Shown here in pieces: positions 34,950 to 45,509 of a stretch of 64,000 bases of DNA (the stretch's first letter is position 1; each line of letters begins with the position of its first letter). The stretch is from Paracyclopina nana. Taxonomy: Eukaryota > Arthropoda > Copepoda > Cyclopoida > Cyclopettidae. The notes beneath the pieces are model-generated. The model saw nothing but the letters and a program-made list of their open reading frames with translations, ran no database searches and was not told the DNA's origin. The stretch is from contig JAGUCH010000007.1 in the NCBI GenBank assembly GCA_019096065.1, positions 208,501-272,500 of the forward strand. Direction: 5' to 3'. Position numbers and translations under genes: made by a program.

Positions 34950-37900
34950 AGAAGAGCAAGATCTACATTCCGGAAGAGTCCACAGTAGTTGATGAGGATG
35001 ACGGCTACGACCAAGTGGGCGTGTTGGTGCTCAACAAATATGATCTACACCATGACCATCAACCCGATTCGCGGAGTTTGAGCTCCGAGAGCGATTTGGC
35101 GGAAAGTCCCGCCGGCCAAACAATTCGATCATCTTACAAATCGCCCATTTTCGACCAAAATGCCCTCGAGCCTTGTCCTGTGAATGGATGCCCACTTAAT
35201 CCTCAAACTCGGGTAACGATCGCCTTTTTTGCCCTACTTTCGCCAATTCCCAAAGAATAAGAGATCAACTTTCTCCCCATAATAATTTTAGGCGTAACTG
35301 TACTACTTTTGAGTAGACCTAAATGCAACCGCCCTATTAAAAATTCTGGACTTTTTACATTTTAAAATCAACGAGAGTTTTTGGTGCTTTTTTGGACTTT
35401 TGGCATCTTGAGAGAATTTTTTTATTTCTCTGCTGAGGAGCTAGATTGAGATAGAAAGTGAAACTCTTATTTTGGAGCGCGTTGCTCTATAAATGATGAT
35501 GATGGTCAAAATGCACGCGCGTAGCACTAAAAAAGTAGGTCCAATTTACTTGCCCTCAAAATTAGTCGATTTTTATTATTTACCAATAATAAAGAAGAAA
35601 TGTTTTTATTTCTGAAAAACTGGAACCTTGCATCTGTGAACTTAGTAACAGTAGTAATTTTAGTTAAAAGGCTAAGTTTACAGAATTTTGAATACAGAAT
35701 ATGTTGATTAAAAAATTAGGTGTTTTTTAAACTTGAATCTTTTAAATGTATTAACCTATTTGAAAATAGGTCCAAGTTTCAGTCAAATCCTGAATGTAAA
35801 TAATTTTGCTCTTGATTGTTGTTATTCAAAAGTATTTTTTTTTCTGAAAAATTCTAAATTTTAAGTTTTTTTTTAAATATGGGTTGAGTAAAATGTTCTA
35901 CCCATGCCTCATATTTTTTTATGGGAGTAAAAGGAAAAGTTAAGCACAGCGTGCATCTCGTCGTCCATCTCCGAAGAAGGCAACGGTATCCTTAGATTGC
36001 ACACTGGGAGCACAAAGTGCCTTAAAAAACCCTAACCTTAAAAAACAACATTTATACTTAATTTTAAAAAAGGCCCAAAAAACTTTATTACCATTAAGTA
36101 TTTCAATTAATCATCATAAACACTAAGGGAAAAAAGTGATTGTACATTTTGAGGCCCTATTTACCCCAGTGTGCTCATGTGAGAATTCTTCACTTTCAAC
36201 TTTCGACTGCTGCTGCAGCATTAAAGAGCGCCTCTACTGCATATGGTGTGTTTTCCTTGATGATGGTTAGTAGCCATCTAGCATAGGTGTAGTTAAAATT
36301 ATCTAGATCTGGTGAGAAATCGTGGTTTTTGCCAGTTGCCTCACAAATGCTGCCAACTCAGCTGCAAATTCACTTGAAATATGGCACTGATGAAATGTGC
36401 TTGATGTTGGCAGTGGTATGAGTGCTGCTATAAATAAGCCAAGAATGGCCAGGGATAAGGTAAAAGACAATTTTTAAAGATTCATAAAAATAAATTTTTC
36501 AAGCTTCATACATTACATGCATGACATTTGATTTTTCGAAAATAATTTCCACAATTTACCAGGATAAATAACAATTAATAACAATTTTGACATGTGCTTT
36601 TAGATTTGATAGAATTTTGACATGTTTGCATTTTGACAGATTTATATTTAAGCAGAATTGCAATTAGGCAGTTAAGCAGATTTGCATTTAAAAAATTTGC
36701 AATGAAGGAGATTTGAATTAGGGCAGATTTGCATTTAGACAGATTCGCATTAAGGCAGATTTGCATCTAGACAGATTTGTATTGAAGCAGATTTGCATTC
36801 CAAGACGATAAACTTTGCTCATTTGTCAGTGTGATGGCTAATTTGATCATTTTTTGTATTTCAGTATTTATGTGGCAAGGCTGAGCAGGCTGTCTTTTCC
36901 CGATCCTCATCCACCTCTGGCACCGATTCCAGCCTCCGGATACGAAAAGCCAGGGCTGGTTGCACTGAGCGACGATGGTTCATAAGCGTCAGTTTGGCCA
37001 TGATTTTCACCGTTCTGGTGGCCTCAGCTGGAATCTACTTTGGCTGTAAGTCTACATACAGATGGCTTTTTTAGTAGAAATACTTTTTATGCCAAAACGA
37101 CATTTTCAATTTTCAATTCTGTCAAAATGCAATTCTGTCAAAATGCTGTTCTGTCATAATGTAATTCTGTCAAAATGCAATTCTGTCAAAATGCAATTCT
37201 GTCAAATTGCAATTCTGCCAAAAAGCAATTCTGTCAAAATGCAATTCAGTCAAAATGCAATTCTGTCCATAGATTTTCAATTTAAAAAACATAATATTTA
37301 TGAGACTTGCTTGCAATCAAGACTGAAAGTAAAGGACAAATATAATAGAAACTTTGATCATTTTTTTTTTCAGACCAATTTTTGAGGACCCACATGCCTA
37401 AAACTGAGAGTGTGTTCAAGGGGGAATTTGTGGTGTTGGAGGGGGATTTTCTTCCCCAAGGTGCAGTGCAAATTGGCTCGTATGTCCATGTGCAAAAGTC
37501 CAGATTCTACCAGCATAAGCTGGACTTGATCTTTGCTGGCAGCAGCTTGGCAACCAAGTACTTGCACAGTGAGGTCTTCCTGCTTGAAGGCCTCCAATCT
37601 GAGCATGTCAAGGCTCATTTCAATGTCCACTTTGACCCTGCCAAGGGAGACCTGACTGGCATTGAAGTCTCCGAGGCCATCAAAGAGGAGATTGAGGCTG
37701 CGGCCAATGTCACTGGATCCATCCTGGATGGAATTGTGATTGACAAAGACAGTGTACAAATTCAAGGTATTTTTTGAGATTCCAGTAATTTTGATTAAAG
37801 CTAATTGCTTTGCTTGCAGAGCGCCTTTCAATGGAGGACATTTCTCCAGACTTGAGGCAATCTCCAGGGTTGGTTTTTGGTGAATCCACAGTAAGATACT

Positions 37901-40729
37901 CAACGTCTTCGGAGAATCCGGACGTTTCAGCTCCTAAAAGACAGTGCCATCCTTTCCATATTGATTATTGTCAACATTTACCCTACAATTACACGACTTT
38001 TCCTAATGCCATGGGCCACATGAGTGCCGAAGATGCCAAAAATGACCTGGAAAGATTCAAGTAATTGCTTAACTTTTTTAATTATGCTGAATCGCTAATT
38101 TACTGATATGCGATTATGCTGATGTGCGAAAGGGCTGAATTTACAGTTGCTCAATTCATAATAGCAATTTGTAGCTAAGGGCAAATCTGCTTTAATGCAA
38201 ATCTGTCTAAATGCAAATCTGTCAAAATACTAATCTCTCAAAATGCAAATCTGTCTAGCTGCTAATCTGTCCAACTACAAATCTGAATAACTGAAAATCC
38301 ATCAAAATGCCAATCTGTCCAAATGCCAATCTGTCCAAATGCAAAACAGTCAAAATGCAAAACAGTCAAAATGCAAAGCAATCAAAATGCAAAGCAATCA
38401 AAATGCAAATCTGTCAAAATGCAAATCTGTCTTAATTGCCAAAGTCAAAATATGCGTTGATTAATTTGCTTCTTTGTTTTTCCAGGGAAATTGTGGACTC
38501 GAAGTGCTACTCGTTGACCTACGAGTTTGTGTGTCAGCTGTTGCAACCAGTTTGCTTCCACGAGAAAATGATCATGCCTTGCCAGGATTTTTGCCACGAG
38601 TTCATGAACAGCTGTGCCAATGTCTTGCCAGGCGAATTGAGGGACCGGATCAAATGCAGCGTTTTAGCAACAGAAGCTGATGGCCCTGGAGCATGTATTT
38701 CAAAACCAGGTACATTACAATACACTTTCTATTACCAAAGAAGGGAATTTGTCAAAGGTGTTATTTTCTTCCAGGGTGTGTGGCCGAAATGAGGAATTTG
38801 GGCAAAGGGGAGCAGATTTGTGATGGAGTTGTGGACTGTCCGGATTTCTCTGATGAATTGTACTGCCCTTATTGCCCTGAACACCATTTCCACTGTGGGG
38901 CAGGCAAACTGTGCATTCCAAGGGCCAAAATGTGTGATGGAGTGGTGGACTGTGACAATGGAGCAGATGAGAAAGGATGCTGTAAGGCATAGGGATAAAA
39001 AAAAATTTTGATTAATTTTGAAAATTGATTCGAAATAGTGGCTTTGGCACCTCACATGGATTTCACCAGCTATGTGCACCAGTATTACCAGTCTGGATAT
39101 TTGGTCTACCAGGAAAGTGGAGAAGCTGGCAAGATTTGTGCTGATTACATGAACAAAACTGTGCCTCACAATGAAGTGGGCAGGGTGCTGGACAAGTTGG
39201 GCAAGTCCATGTGCAGCATGCTGGAGTACAGGCATTTGGAGTCGATCAATGTCGTCACTGATGGCGAGGAGGACAAGGAAGTCAGGTACATTGACATGAT
39301 CGGGCCCATGTCTGAAAAGAGGAGCTTCATCACCGTGCCTTGTCCAACCAGGTATGGAGATATTTCTGCTTTCAAAAATTGTGCTATGAGCTCTTCAAGT
39401 TGACTTGGACAAAATTGGGCTTGACTTGGGACTCATTGAACAGCTCAAAGAAAATGTCCGTCTCCAGGTCACAAAGACCAATTGAGTTGACCTCGGTGGT
39501 CAGCTCTTCAGCCAGAGTTGCCCAAAGTTGCTTCATCTTCTTGGCAGCTTCACTCTTTTCTGGAGTTGACGGAATGTCAACTTCTTCCTCGGTGTCATCC
39601 GCATTTTGGGCTCCAATGCCAATCAGAAAACCAGCCTCGGCTAGCACTCTGACAGTCAAGGAGTCAAATCTGAAATATGTCTTTAAGCGTCAGCTTGACG
39701 TTGTCATAGTTTATGCCTTGAAATCTAGTTCAAGTCGAACATGACAAAAATGAGTCTCGATGGTCTTTCTTCATATTTGTTTTCAATCTCCCAAACTGAA
39801 GTTGAAGCTGGTGTTCGACAAGATTTACAGCACAAATAATTTGCATTTTCAGGGAGGTAGTGCATATCAAGTGCGACCATTTGGAATGTGGCAGACGACC
39901 AGCTCATGTGAGGGAAGACAGTCTGGCAAGGCCGATAGGCCTTCAATCCTCGGCCTTACACGGTGACTGGCCTTGGCACGTGGCCTTGTACAAAAATGGC
40001 CAACACGTGTGTGATGGCACTCTGATCCAGGACCAGTGGATCATGACAACCATATCCTGCTTCCAAGGCCAGGGAAGGTCAAAATGGGTGGCTCGCTTTG
40101 CCAGTGTGCGGCTGGGCAGTCGTGCACCTTGGGAGCAAAAGCAGCGCATCGTGGGCATGGTGCAGTCCCCTGTGGAGGGCAACTCCATCGTGCTCCTCAA
40201 AATGGATGAGCCTGTGGTCTTCTCAGACTTTGCAAGGCCAATTTGTTTGCCCAGCTCAGACGAGTTTATCCACATGGGGGCCACGTGTGTCACTCTGGGC
40301 TGGGACAGCCTGAGTATAATTATTCATTTTGAAAATGTATTATTTTATTAATTTTTCCTGCTATTCTTAGGTGAGCAGCTGCAAGTCGTTGAGTTGCAGC
40401 CAGCAGAGCTGGAGAAGTGCGAGGACATTAGCGAAGTTTCACCCAACACCATTTGCACCGAGTCCAAAAGGGAAAAGGACAAATGTGAAGTACGTTTTTC
40501 CCATTTACTCCAACCAAGATTCATTATTAATTTCTCGTGTATTTGGCAGAGTGAAGAGTTTGCTGGCGCTCCATTGATGTGCCAAGCAGCTGGTGAGTGG
40601 CATCTGGTGGGCGTGTCCTCGTGGAGGAAAAGTTGCTCCACAATTGGCCAAAGGCCACGCCTTTTCGACAGAGTCTCCCTCAATAGCGAATGGGCCCAAA
40701 AAACCATGGCTACACTTGAAAACAATTAA
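34946..40729 (+). CDS. Corin: Corin-like type II membrane protein with catalytically dead serine-protease domain
   Basis: Ten exons: 34946-35212, 36865-37045, 37374-37766, 37820-38060, 38486-38709, 38775-38981, 39039-39351, 39853-40313, 40371-40489 and 40550-40729; 861 residues in frame. Order: cytosolic tail, one membrane helix in exon 2 (FISVSLAMIFTVLVASAGIYFG), SEA-like module in exon 3, frizzled Cys-rich domain (exons 4-5: CQHLPYNYT, CHEFMNSC), two LDL-receptor class A repeats (CDGVVDCPDFSDELYC, CDGVVDCDNGADEKGC), SRCR-like region, trypsin-like domain. The protease triad is lost: the AAHC position reads TISC, the DIALL position NSIVLL, and GDSGGPL reads EEFAGAPL (Ser to Ala). The R-IVGG activation site is also absent. 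Corin in mammals activates natriuretic peptides; here a non-enzymatic receptor or scaffold role is inferred. Confidence 0.9.
35213..36864 (+). other. Corin-like intron 1
   Basis: AT-rich, 1.65 kb, no embedded gene seen. It holds the minisatellite at 36570-36800. Confidence 0.6.
36570..36800. repeat. ~17-bp minisatellite (corin intron 1), antisense orientation
   Basis: Repeated GCAGATTTGCATT(T/A)AGACAGATTTGCAT-type units. They are the reverse complement of the AATCTGTCAAAATGCAA units in introns 2 and 4. Confidence 0.75.
37120..37270. repeat. ~17-bp minisatellite (corin intron 2)
   Basis: About nine units of AATTCTGTCAAAATGC. They generate a long but meaningless plus-strand ORF. Confidence 0.85.
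38185..38445. repeat. ~17-bp minisatellite (corin intron 4)
   Basis: About fifteen units of AAATCTGTCAAAATGC with variants (CCAATCTGTCCAAATG, AAAACAGTCAAAATGC). Same family as introns 1 and 2. Confidence 0.85.
39389..39745 (-). pseudogene. Inverted partial GCLM copy inside corin-like intron 7
   Basis: The minus strand repeats GCLM sequence from the end of its intron (CATAAACTATGACAACGTCAAGCTGACGC) through much of exon 2 (IGIGAQNADDTEEEVDIPSTPEKSEAAKKMKQL...QVNLKS), about 350 bp. It breaks off at AAGAGCT. Intron sequence is included, so this is a DNA-level duplication, not a retrocopy. The copy has an altered splice region and no start or end, yet the exon part remains open. Confidence 0.9.
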
Positions 40730-41098
40730 GAGAATGCTGTGCAATATTTCAGAAAAGTGTCTAAGTCATTGTTGTGCAATAAAAATAGTAATAAAACATA
40801 GATCTTTATCGTAGTTTCCCCTTTTATTTTTAAAAAAAGAAGAAGAAGTAGGTAGGTAATGTGCATATTTTTTAGTGTTTGTTTATTTTGCATAAAGGTG
40901 GCGCTGCTGCGGTTTTCTCGTCAAATGGCAGCGCGTTAAAGTTGCCCAGCTGCGCCACCTTTAAAAATCTCGTCAAATGGCAACTCGCAAGGCTGAAAGT
41001 AAACACAATAACCTTTCGGACCTGTTTTTGAATTTTGCCCTCGTCATTCAATTGTGAGTCATTCGCTTGATGCACAGCGACATTTTTCGGCGGAAAAA

Positions 41099-42047
41099 AT
41101 GAAGCATTTGGCGTCCACCAACTTGATCACCGATCTAAAGTTCAAGCAAAAAGTGGGCGTGAAGGCCGACTCCTTTGAAGAGACTTTGGCCATCATAAAC
41201 AATGACGAGTCATCGTTGGCTGAAGTCAAAATTGATGCCATTGACGCCGAAGCTCGAAACGACTTGCAAATCAATGCCAAGCTCTTCATTGCATCTTTTG
41301 ACTCTGGAAAAGCTTTTGAAGCTGTCACTTGCCTCAAGCAAGTCTTGGGTGAGTACCTTTTTCTAAAGTTATCTTGACGTGATGATACTTTTTTGTCGCA
41401 ACTTCAATTTCAGTTTTGCAGACTGACAACAAATCTAAAGAAAGATCATCAAGTCTCATTTTTAACATTTTTGATTTGAACTTGATATCAATGCATAAAC
41501 TATTGACATTGTCAAGTTGACGCTTCTTGATATTGCAGGCATCAACAAGATCGACTCCTTGACTGTCAGTGTGCCGGCCGAGGCCATTGATCTGATTGGC
41601 ATTGGAGCCCAAAATGCGGATGACACCGAGGGAGAAGTTGACATTCCATCAACTCCGGAGAGGAGTGAAGCTGCCAAGAAGATGAAGCAACTTTGGGCAA
41701 CTCTAGCTGAAAAGCTGACCACCGAGGTCAACTCAATTGGTCTTTGTGACCTGGAGACAGACATTTTCTTTGAGCTGTTCAATGAGTCCCAAGTCAAGCC
41801 CAATTTTGTCCAAGTCAACTTGAAGAGCTGCTGTGTGGTCCCGCCCAAATTGCAGGCGTTTGCCAAGGACAACCAAATCAAGCTGTCAACCCATCCGGAT
41901 CCGCCAAGCATTTTGAGCCAGGAGTTTATGAGTCAAATCCAGAAGAAGCCAGCCTTGAAACCAGACTGGATCATTAGGTATCAGCTTTTCATCAAAGCAA
42001 GGGGAGTTTTGCAGGACAAACGTTACCTCATCCATGATAACATTTAA
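41099..42047 (+). CDS. GCLM: Glutamate-cysteine ligase modifier subunit
   Basis: Exons 41099-41348 and 41539-42047 (donor GG|GTGAGT, acceptor ATTGCAG) join to 252 residues. Family blocks: ISAKLF-like INAKLFIASFD, VLGINKIDSLTVSVP, QVKPNFVQVNLKSCCVVPPKLQAFAKDNQIKLSTHPDP and WIIRYQLFIKARGVLQDKRYLI. The aldo-keto-reductase-like fold binds the catalytic subunit GCLC and lowers feedback inhibition by glutathione, the rate-limiting step of glutathione synthesis. The protein is close to the usual ~270 residues. The promoter contains TTTTTCGGCGGAAAAA just before the ATG. An inverted partial copy lies 1.4 kb upstream. Confidence 0.94.
41408..41490. repeat. Palindrome-headed dispersed repeat (GCLM intron)
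   Basis: TTTCAGTTTTGCAGACTGACAACAAATC...CAAGTCTCATTTTTAAC...TTTGATTTG. Same family as 26093 and 30187; the 3' portion is well conserved. Confidence 0.65.
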
Positions 42048-42555
42048 AATATAATTAATTTTGATCCTCTCTTGTTTTAAAAAATGCACATATTCTGAAT
42101 ATTTTTAATAATAAACATTTGGTGAATTCAACGTTGCAAATGGAAGATCTCACCTTGCATTTTGAAATTTGATGGCCCAAACAGTTGGAGACTCATCAAC
42201 AACCCTTAATTACAACTGGAGCAGGGGGTCAACAAATCATCGAGTAATTTGACCCCAAACAAGAATTGTGACCATGACAAGTTCACTGTAAAGCAGGTTA
42301 TCTTAAAAGTTATCATAACCTGTTCATTTCTTAAAATAAATTATGCTTTTTCAATTATTTTCATGAGAGAAAGTTATCTGTTAAATTCCAAATTGTAGTT
42401 CCAAATTGAGTCACCCTGTAGGGAGATGCTGAAACACCCCATTGTTGTAGGAGGTTGGAGAGACTCAGTTTGAGTCTCAAAGGTTTAGAGTGTCAGCTTC
42501 AGTCTTTCTCAGACAGTTGACCAGTGAGCACCTCTCTTGAAAAAATATCTTAAGA
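42048..42555. other. GCLM 3' flank and FABP-like promoter
   Basis: AATAAA-like signal near 42111 (ATAATAAACA). No gene seen. Confidence 0.45.
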
Positions 42556-43715
42556 ATGAAGGTCTTCATTGTCCTTGCTGCTCTCTTTGGCCTGTCTTAT
42601 GGCACTGATCTGTTCATCGGATCCTGGAAGGAGGATGCTTCCAAGAGGGAAAACCTCAATGACTACCTTTACTACAGAGGTGAGCAATTGAGACAATCAT
42701 CCACTCATGATTTACTAACTAAGATTAATTTAGGTTTGAACTGGTTCAAGAGGGTTTATGTGACCAATGCCAACTTTGAGCTGACCATGAACGTGGCCAA
42801 GGAGGGAGACGTTTACACCATCAGTGGCAAAAGTAAGTAGATCATTAAGCGATTGCCTGCTGTGTTCAATTTCAGTTTCGACAACTGAAAACAAAGATGT
42901 GAGAAACCTAACCAGCATCATTAAAGTGATGTTTGATTTGTAAATGATGCTTGGGCGAAAATAGTATTTTACCCGCTGCTTTTCTAGATTGATAAGGTAA
43001 CTTAAAAATTACCCATGTTGGCATTTGGCAAGTGAAATAAAGCCTCACCTCACTATTCTCCAAAGTGATGTTTGAATTGTACACTCAAAAATAGTATTTT
43101 ACTTGCTGCTTTTCGGGACTAACTAGGTTATGTTAAAATTATCCAAGGTGAGTAAATAAGCCGGATCTTGAACAAAGCTATGCAAGGTGAATAGAGGCTT
43201 TATTTCACTTGCTAATTGCCAACATGGGTAATTTTTGAGTTACCTTCTCAATCTAGAAAAGCAGCGGGTAAAATACTATTTTCGCCCAAGCATCATTAAC
43301 AAATCGAGCATCACTTTAATGATGCTGGTTAGGTTTCTCACATCTTTGTTTTCAGTTGTCGAAACTGAAATTGAGTTCATAAGGCAAAAGTAAAACCATT
43401 CTGGTTTCTTTATCGATAACATGTTCAAATCTATTTTCAGAGGGACCTAAGGAGGAGGACTATTCATTCAACCTGATCCTAGACAACAATTCTCGCACTG
43501 ATGCCGATCTTGGGCAGCTTGGAGGTCCTCGCAAAGCGGTTGCCAGGATGGAGGAGAACAGCATGGTGACCGACCTGCACAAGTTGGATGATGACAGCGT
43601 GGATGTCATTGCCATTCGCACCATCGATCCTCTCACTCCCAATGAGATGATTTACACCTTGAAGGATGTGGCTTCCGGATCTGAGCTCGTCCAGCATTTA
43701 GTTAGACAAAACTAA
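42556..43715 (+). CDS. Secreted fatty-acid-binding-protein-like calycin, copy 1
   Basis: Exons 42556-42679, 42734-42832 and 43441-43715, 165 residues, both introns in phase 1. A signal peptide (MKVFIVLAALFGLSYG) precedes a FABP-type opening, FIGSWKEDASKRENLNDYLYYRG, with NWFKR at the second helix. The rest fits a ten-strand barrel in length. Typical FABPs are cytosolic; secreted relatives occur in arthropods, and in tardigrades as the SAHS proteins. The bound ligand cannot be predicted. Copy 2 lies 460 bp downstream with identical intron phases and an equally long last exon, so the pair is a tandem duplication. Intron 2 contains a foldback element. Confidence 0.75.
42866..43374. mobile_element. 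Inverted-repeat (foldback/MITE) element in FABP-like intron 2
   Basis: Arms of about 180 bp (42866-43045 and 43195-43374) are near-perfect inverted copies, e.g. AACCTAACCAGCATCATTAAAG against CTTTAATGATGCTGGTTAGG. Both outer ends read TCAATTTCAGTTTCGACAACTGAAAAC, the head of the dispersed repeat family. The ~150-bp centre holds a third, diverged direct copy of the left arm (43062-43160). Confidence 0.9.
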
Positions 43716-44178
43716 TTCCTTTTTTAATACTGGCATAATCTGCATTTCCACACTTAATTGGATGTGGAAATTACTTTTTTTTATTCTCTACGGGTGAATA
43801 AAATTGATTGACAACAATGCTGATGAGTCATGGTTTTCTGCTCTATTTATAGCTCTTGTCTGCCATTGCGATTGGGATTTCATTCTTTTATGCAAGGATC
43901 CTTTTTGTGATGTATGGCGTGAAATGAGAGGAAAGTTTCACTTTAAAATGTCACTATTTCACACTGTGCCTCTATATTAGCCATAAAAATTAAAGTCACA
44001 TTAATTCAATTAGCATATGATTATTAAATAATATAAAATTCCAATTGTGGATTATGTCACCATATAAATGTAATTTATTCCACTGTGCAGGAGTAAGTAC
44101 TGATCTTTATCACGAGAGAAACTTTTGATTCAGTTTCAATCCATCCTCAAATCAAGGATCAAGCTCTCCATAAATAAA

Positions 44179-44813
44179 ATGGCTTCTTCAACTAGAATCA
44201 TTCTGACCATTCTCTCAGTTTTGGCCCTTCATCAACTGGTCAGGTGTGATCCTCCATTTGTTGGAAGGTGGGTTGAAGATGAGAGCCAGAGGTCTGGTCT
44301 AAATGATTTTCTCTGGGCAAGAGGTAGTGAAAATTCTATCTTAATTATCCAGGACCTTTATTAATAGTAATTCAAATTAAAAAGGCATGAATTGGTTCAA
44401 GAGACAATATGCGGCCAAATTGACCACGTGGAAATATGAGCAAACCATAATCCAAGATGGCGGAGCCTACCGAATCAGTGGCATAGGTAAGAAAAATTAT
44501 CTCCATTAATTTTCACATTTTCACATTGAATTTTGCAGAGGGTCCATACAGTGAGGTTTTCTCGTATGTTCTGGTTCCGGATAACTCCACTGTGGCAGCC
44601 ATCGACGTTGGTGACTTGGGAGGCCAAAAGTTGGCCACCACCTTGATCAAGGACAACTCCATGATCACCTCGCTGAAGAATCCTTCTGATGGAGAGGTTG
44701 ACATGATCATGACGAGGACCATCGCTCCGGAGAATCCCAATGTCATGTACTTCAAGACCAAGGATGTTCCCAAAGGATACGAAATGACTGCACTCTTGAA
44801 GAGACAAGTCTAA
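44179..44813 (+). CDS. Secreted fatty-acid-binding-protein-like calycin, copy 2
   Basis: Exons 44179-44323, 44385-44486 and 44539-44813, 173 residues. A signal peptide (IILTILSVLALHQLVRC) precedes PFVGRWVEDESQRSGLNDFLWARGMNWFKR, closely parallel to copy 1; GPYSEVFSYVL and an N-glycosylation sequon follow. ATG 44179 is preferred over an in-frame ATG at 44125 because it places the signal peptide at the N-terminus. Paralogue of copy 1. Same caveats about ligand. Confidence 0.75.
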
Positions 44814-45509
44814 AAAATCCTGAAAAAATAAAATTAAATAGGAGCATAACATTTTTGCTTTCTGTCCTTGAAAAATGTTTGGCCTTGACATCAAGTTCTG
44901 CTTTCTTGAAATGCTGCCGTTGAATGTGTCATTCTTGAGCAACTCTCTTGATCACGAGAGTCGTCACGTCAGCTTCTTGACATCTGAAAGTTGGCCCCGA
45001 TTTTTTCACACATGGACGTTAAACAGCTAATTCTGAATTGTTGTATACACAATGTTCTGTATTTTTTCACTTATATGTACACACATAGTATATACGTAAC
45101 ATTTAGTATTAATCGTCTATCAGCATTTTCTGTATACATATATAGCAAAATGCGGCTGCCCAAGATCGCGTCAGAAATGATGGGAAATGCAACTCGACAA
45201 GCAGCCTTTGCAAAAATTTTGCCATGAGAAGTGTGTATATCAATGCTTCACATTTTTTGTTCCTCCATATACAATAACATTTAGGAATATATAGTGTGTG
45301 TGTTACAAACATTTGTCTCGGGAAGAAGCTTTTTTAATGACCACAGTAATAATTTTTGTCAGCTACATATTTCAATTAAGGTTGTTGGTTGTTTTTTTGC
45401 TCCAATAATAATCCAAAATCTCGTGCACTTTAACCTGGAAGGAACGAAATTGATATGATACAAATTGATGGATTCTTTACATATTACATTACGTGGGGCC
45501 ATCAACTGA
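44814..45509. other. Spacer between FABP-like copy 2 and GLUT (convergent)
   Basis: Contains AATAAA signal at 44827 and TA/CA-rich sequence around 45060-45300. No gene supported. Confidence 0.5.

Noticed and set aside
37062..37385. 107-residue plus ORF with repeated SVKMQFCQ
   Set aside because: It is the translation of the 17-bp minisatellite in a corin-like intron.
36570..38445. CRISPR-like array
   Set aside because: Units are contiguous minisatellite repeats without unique spacers, in introns of an animal gene.
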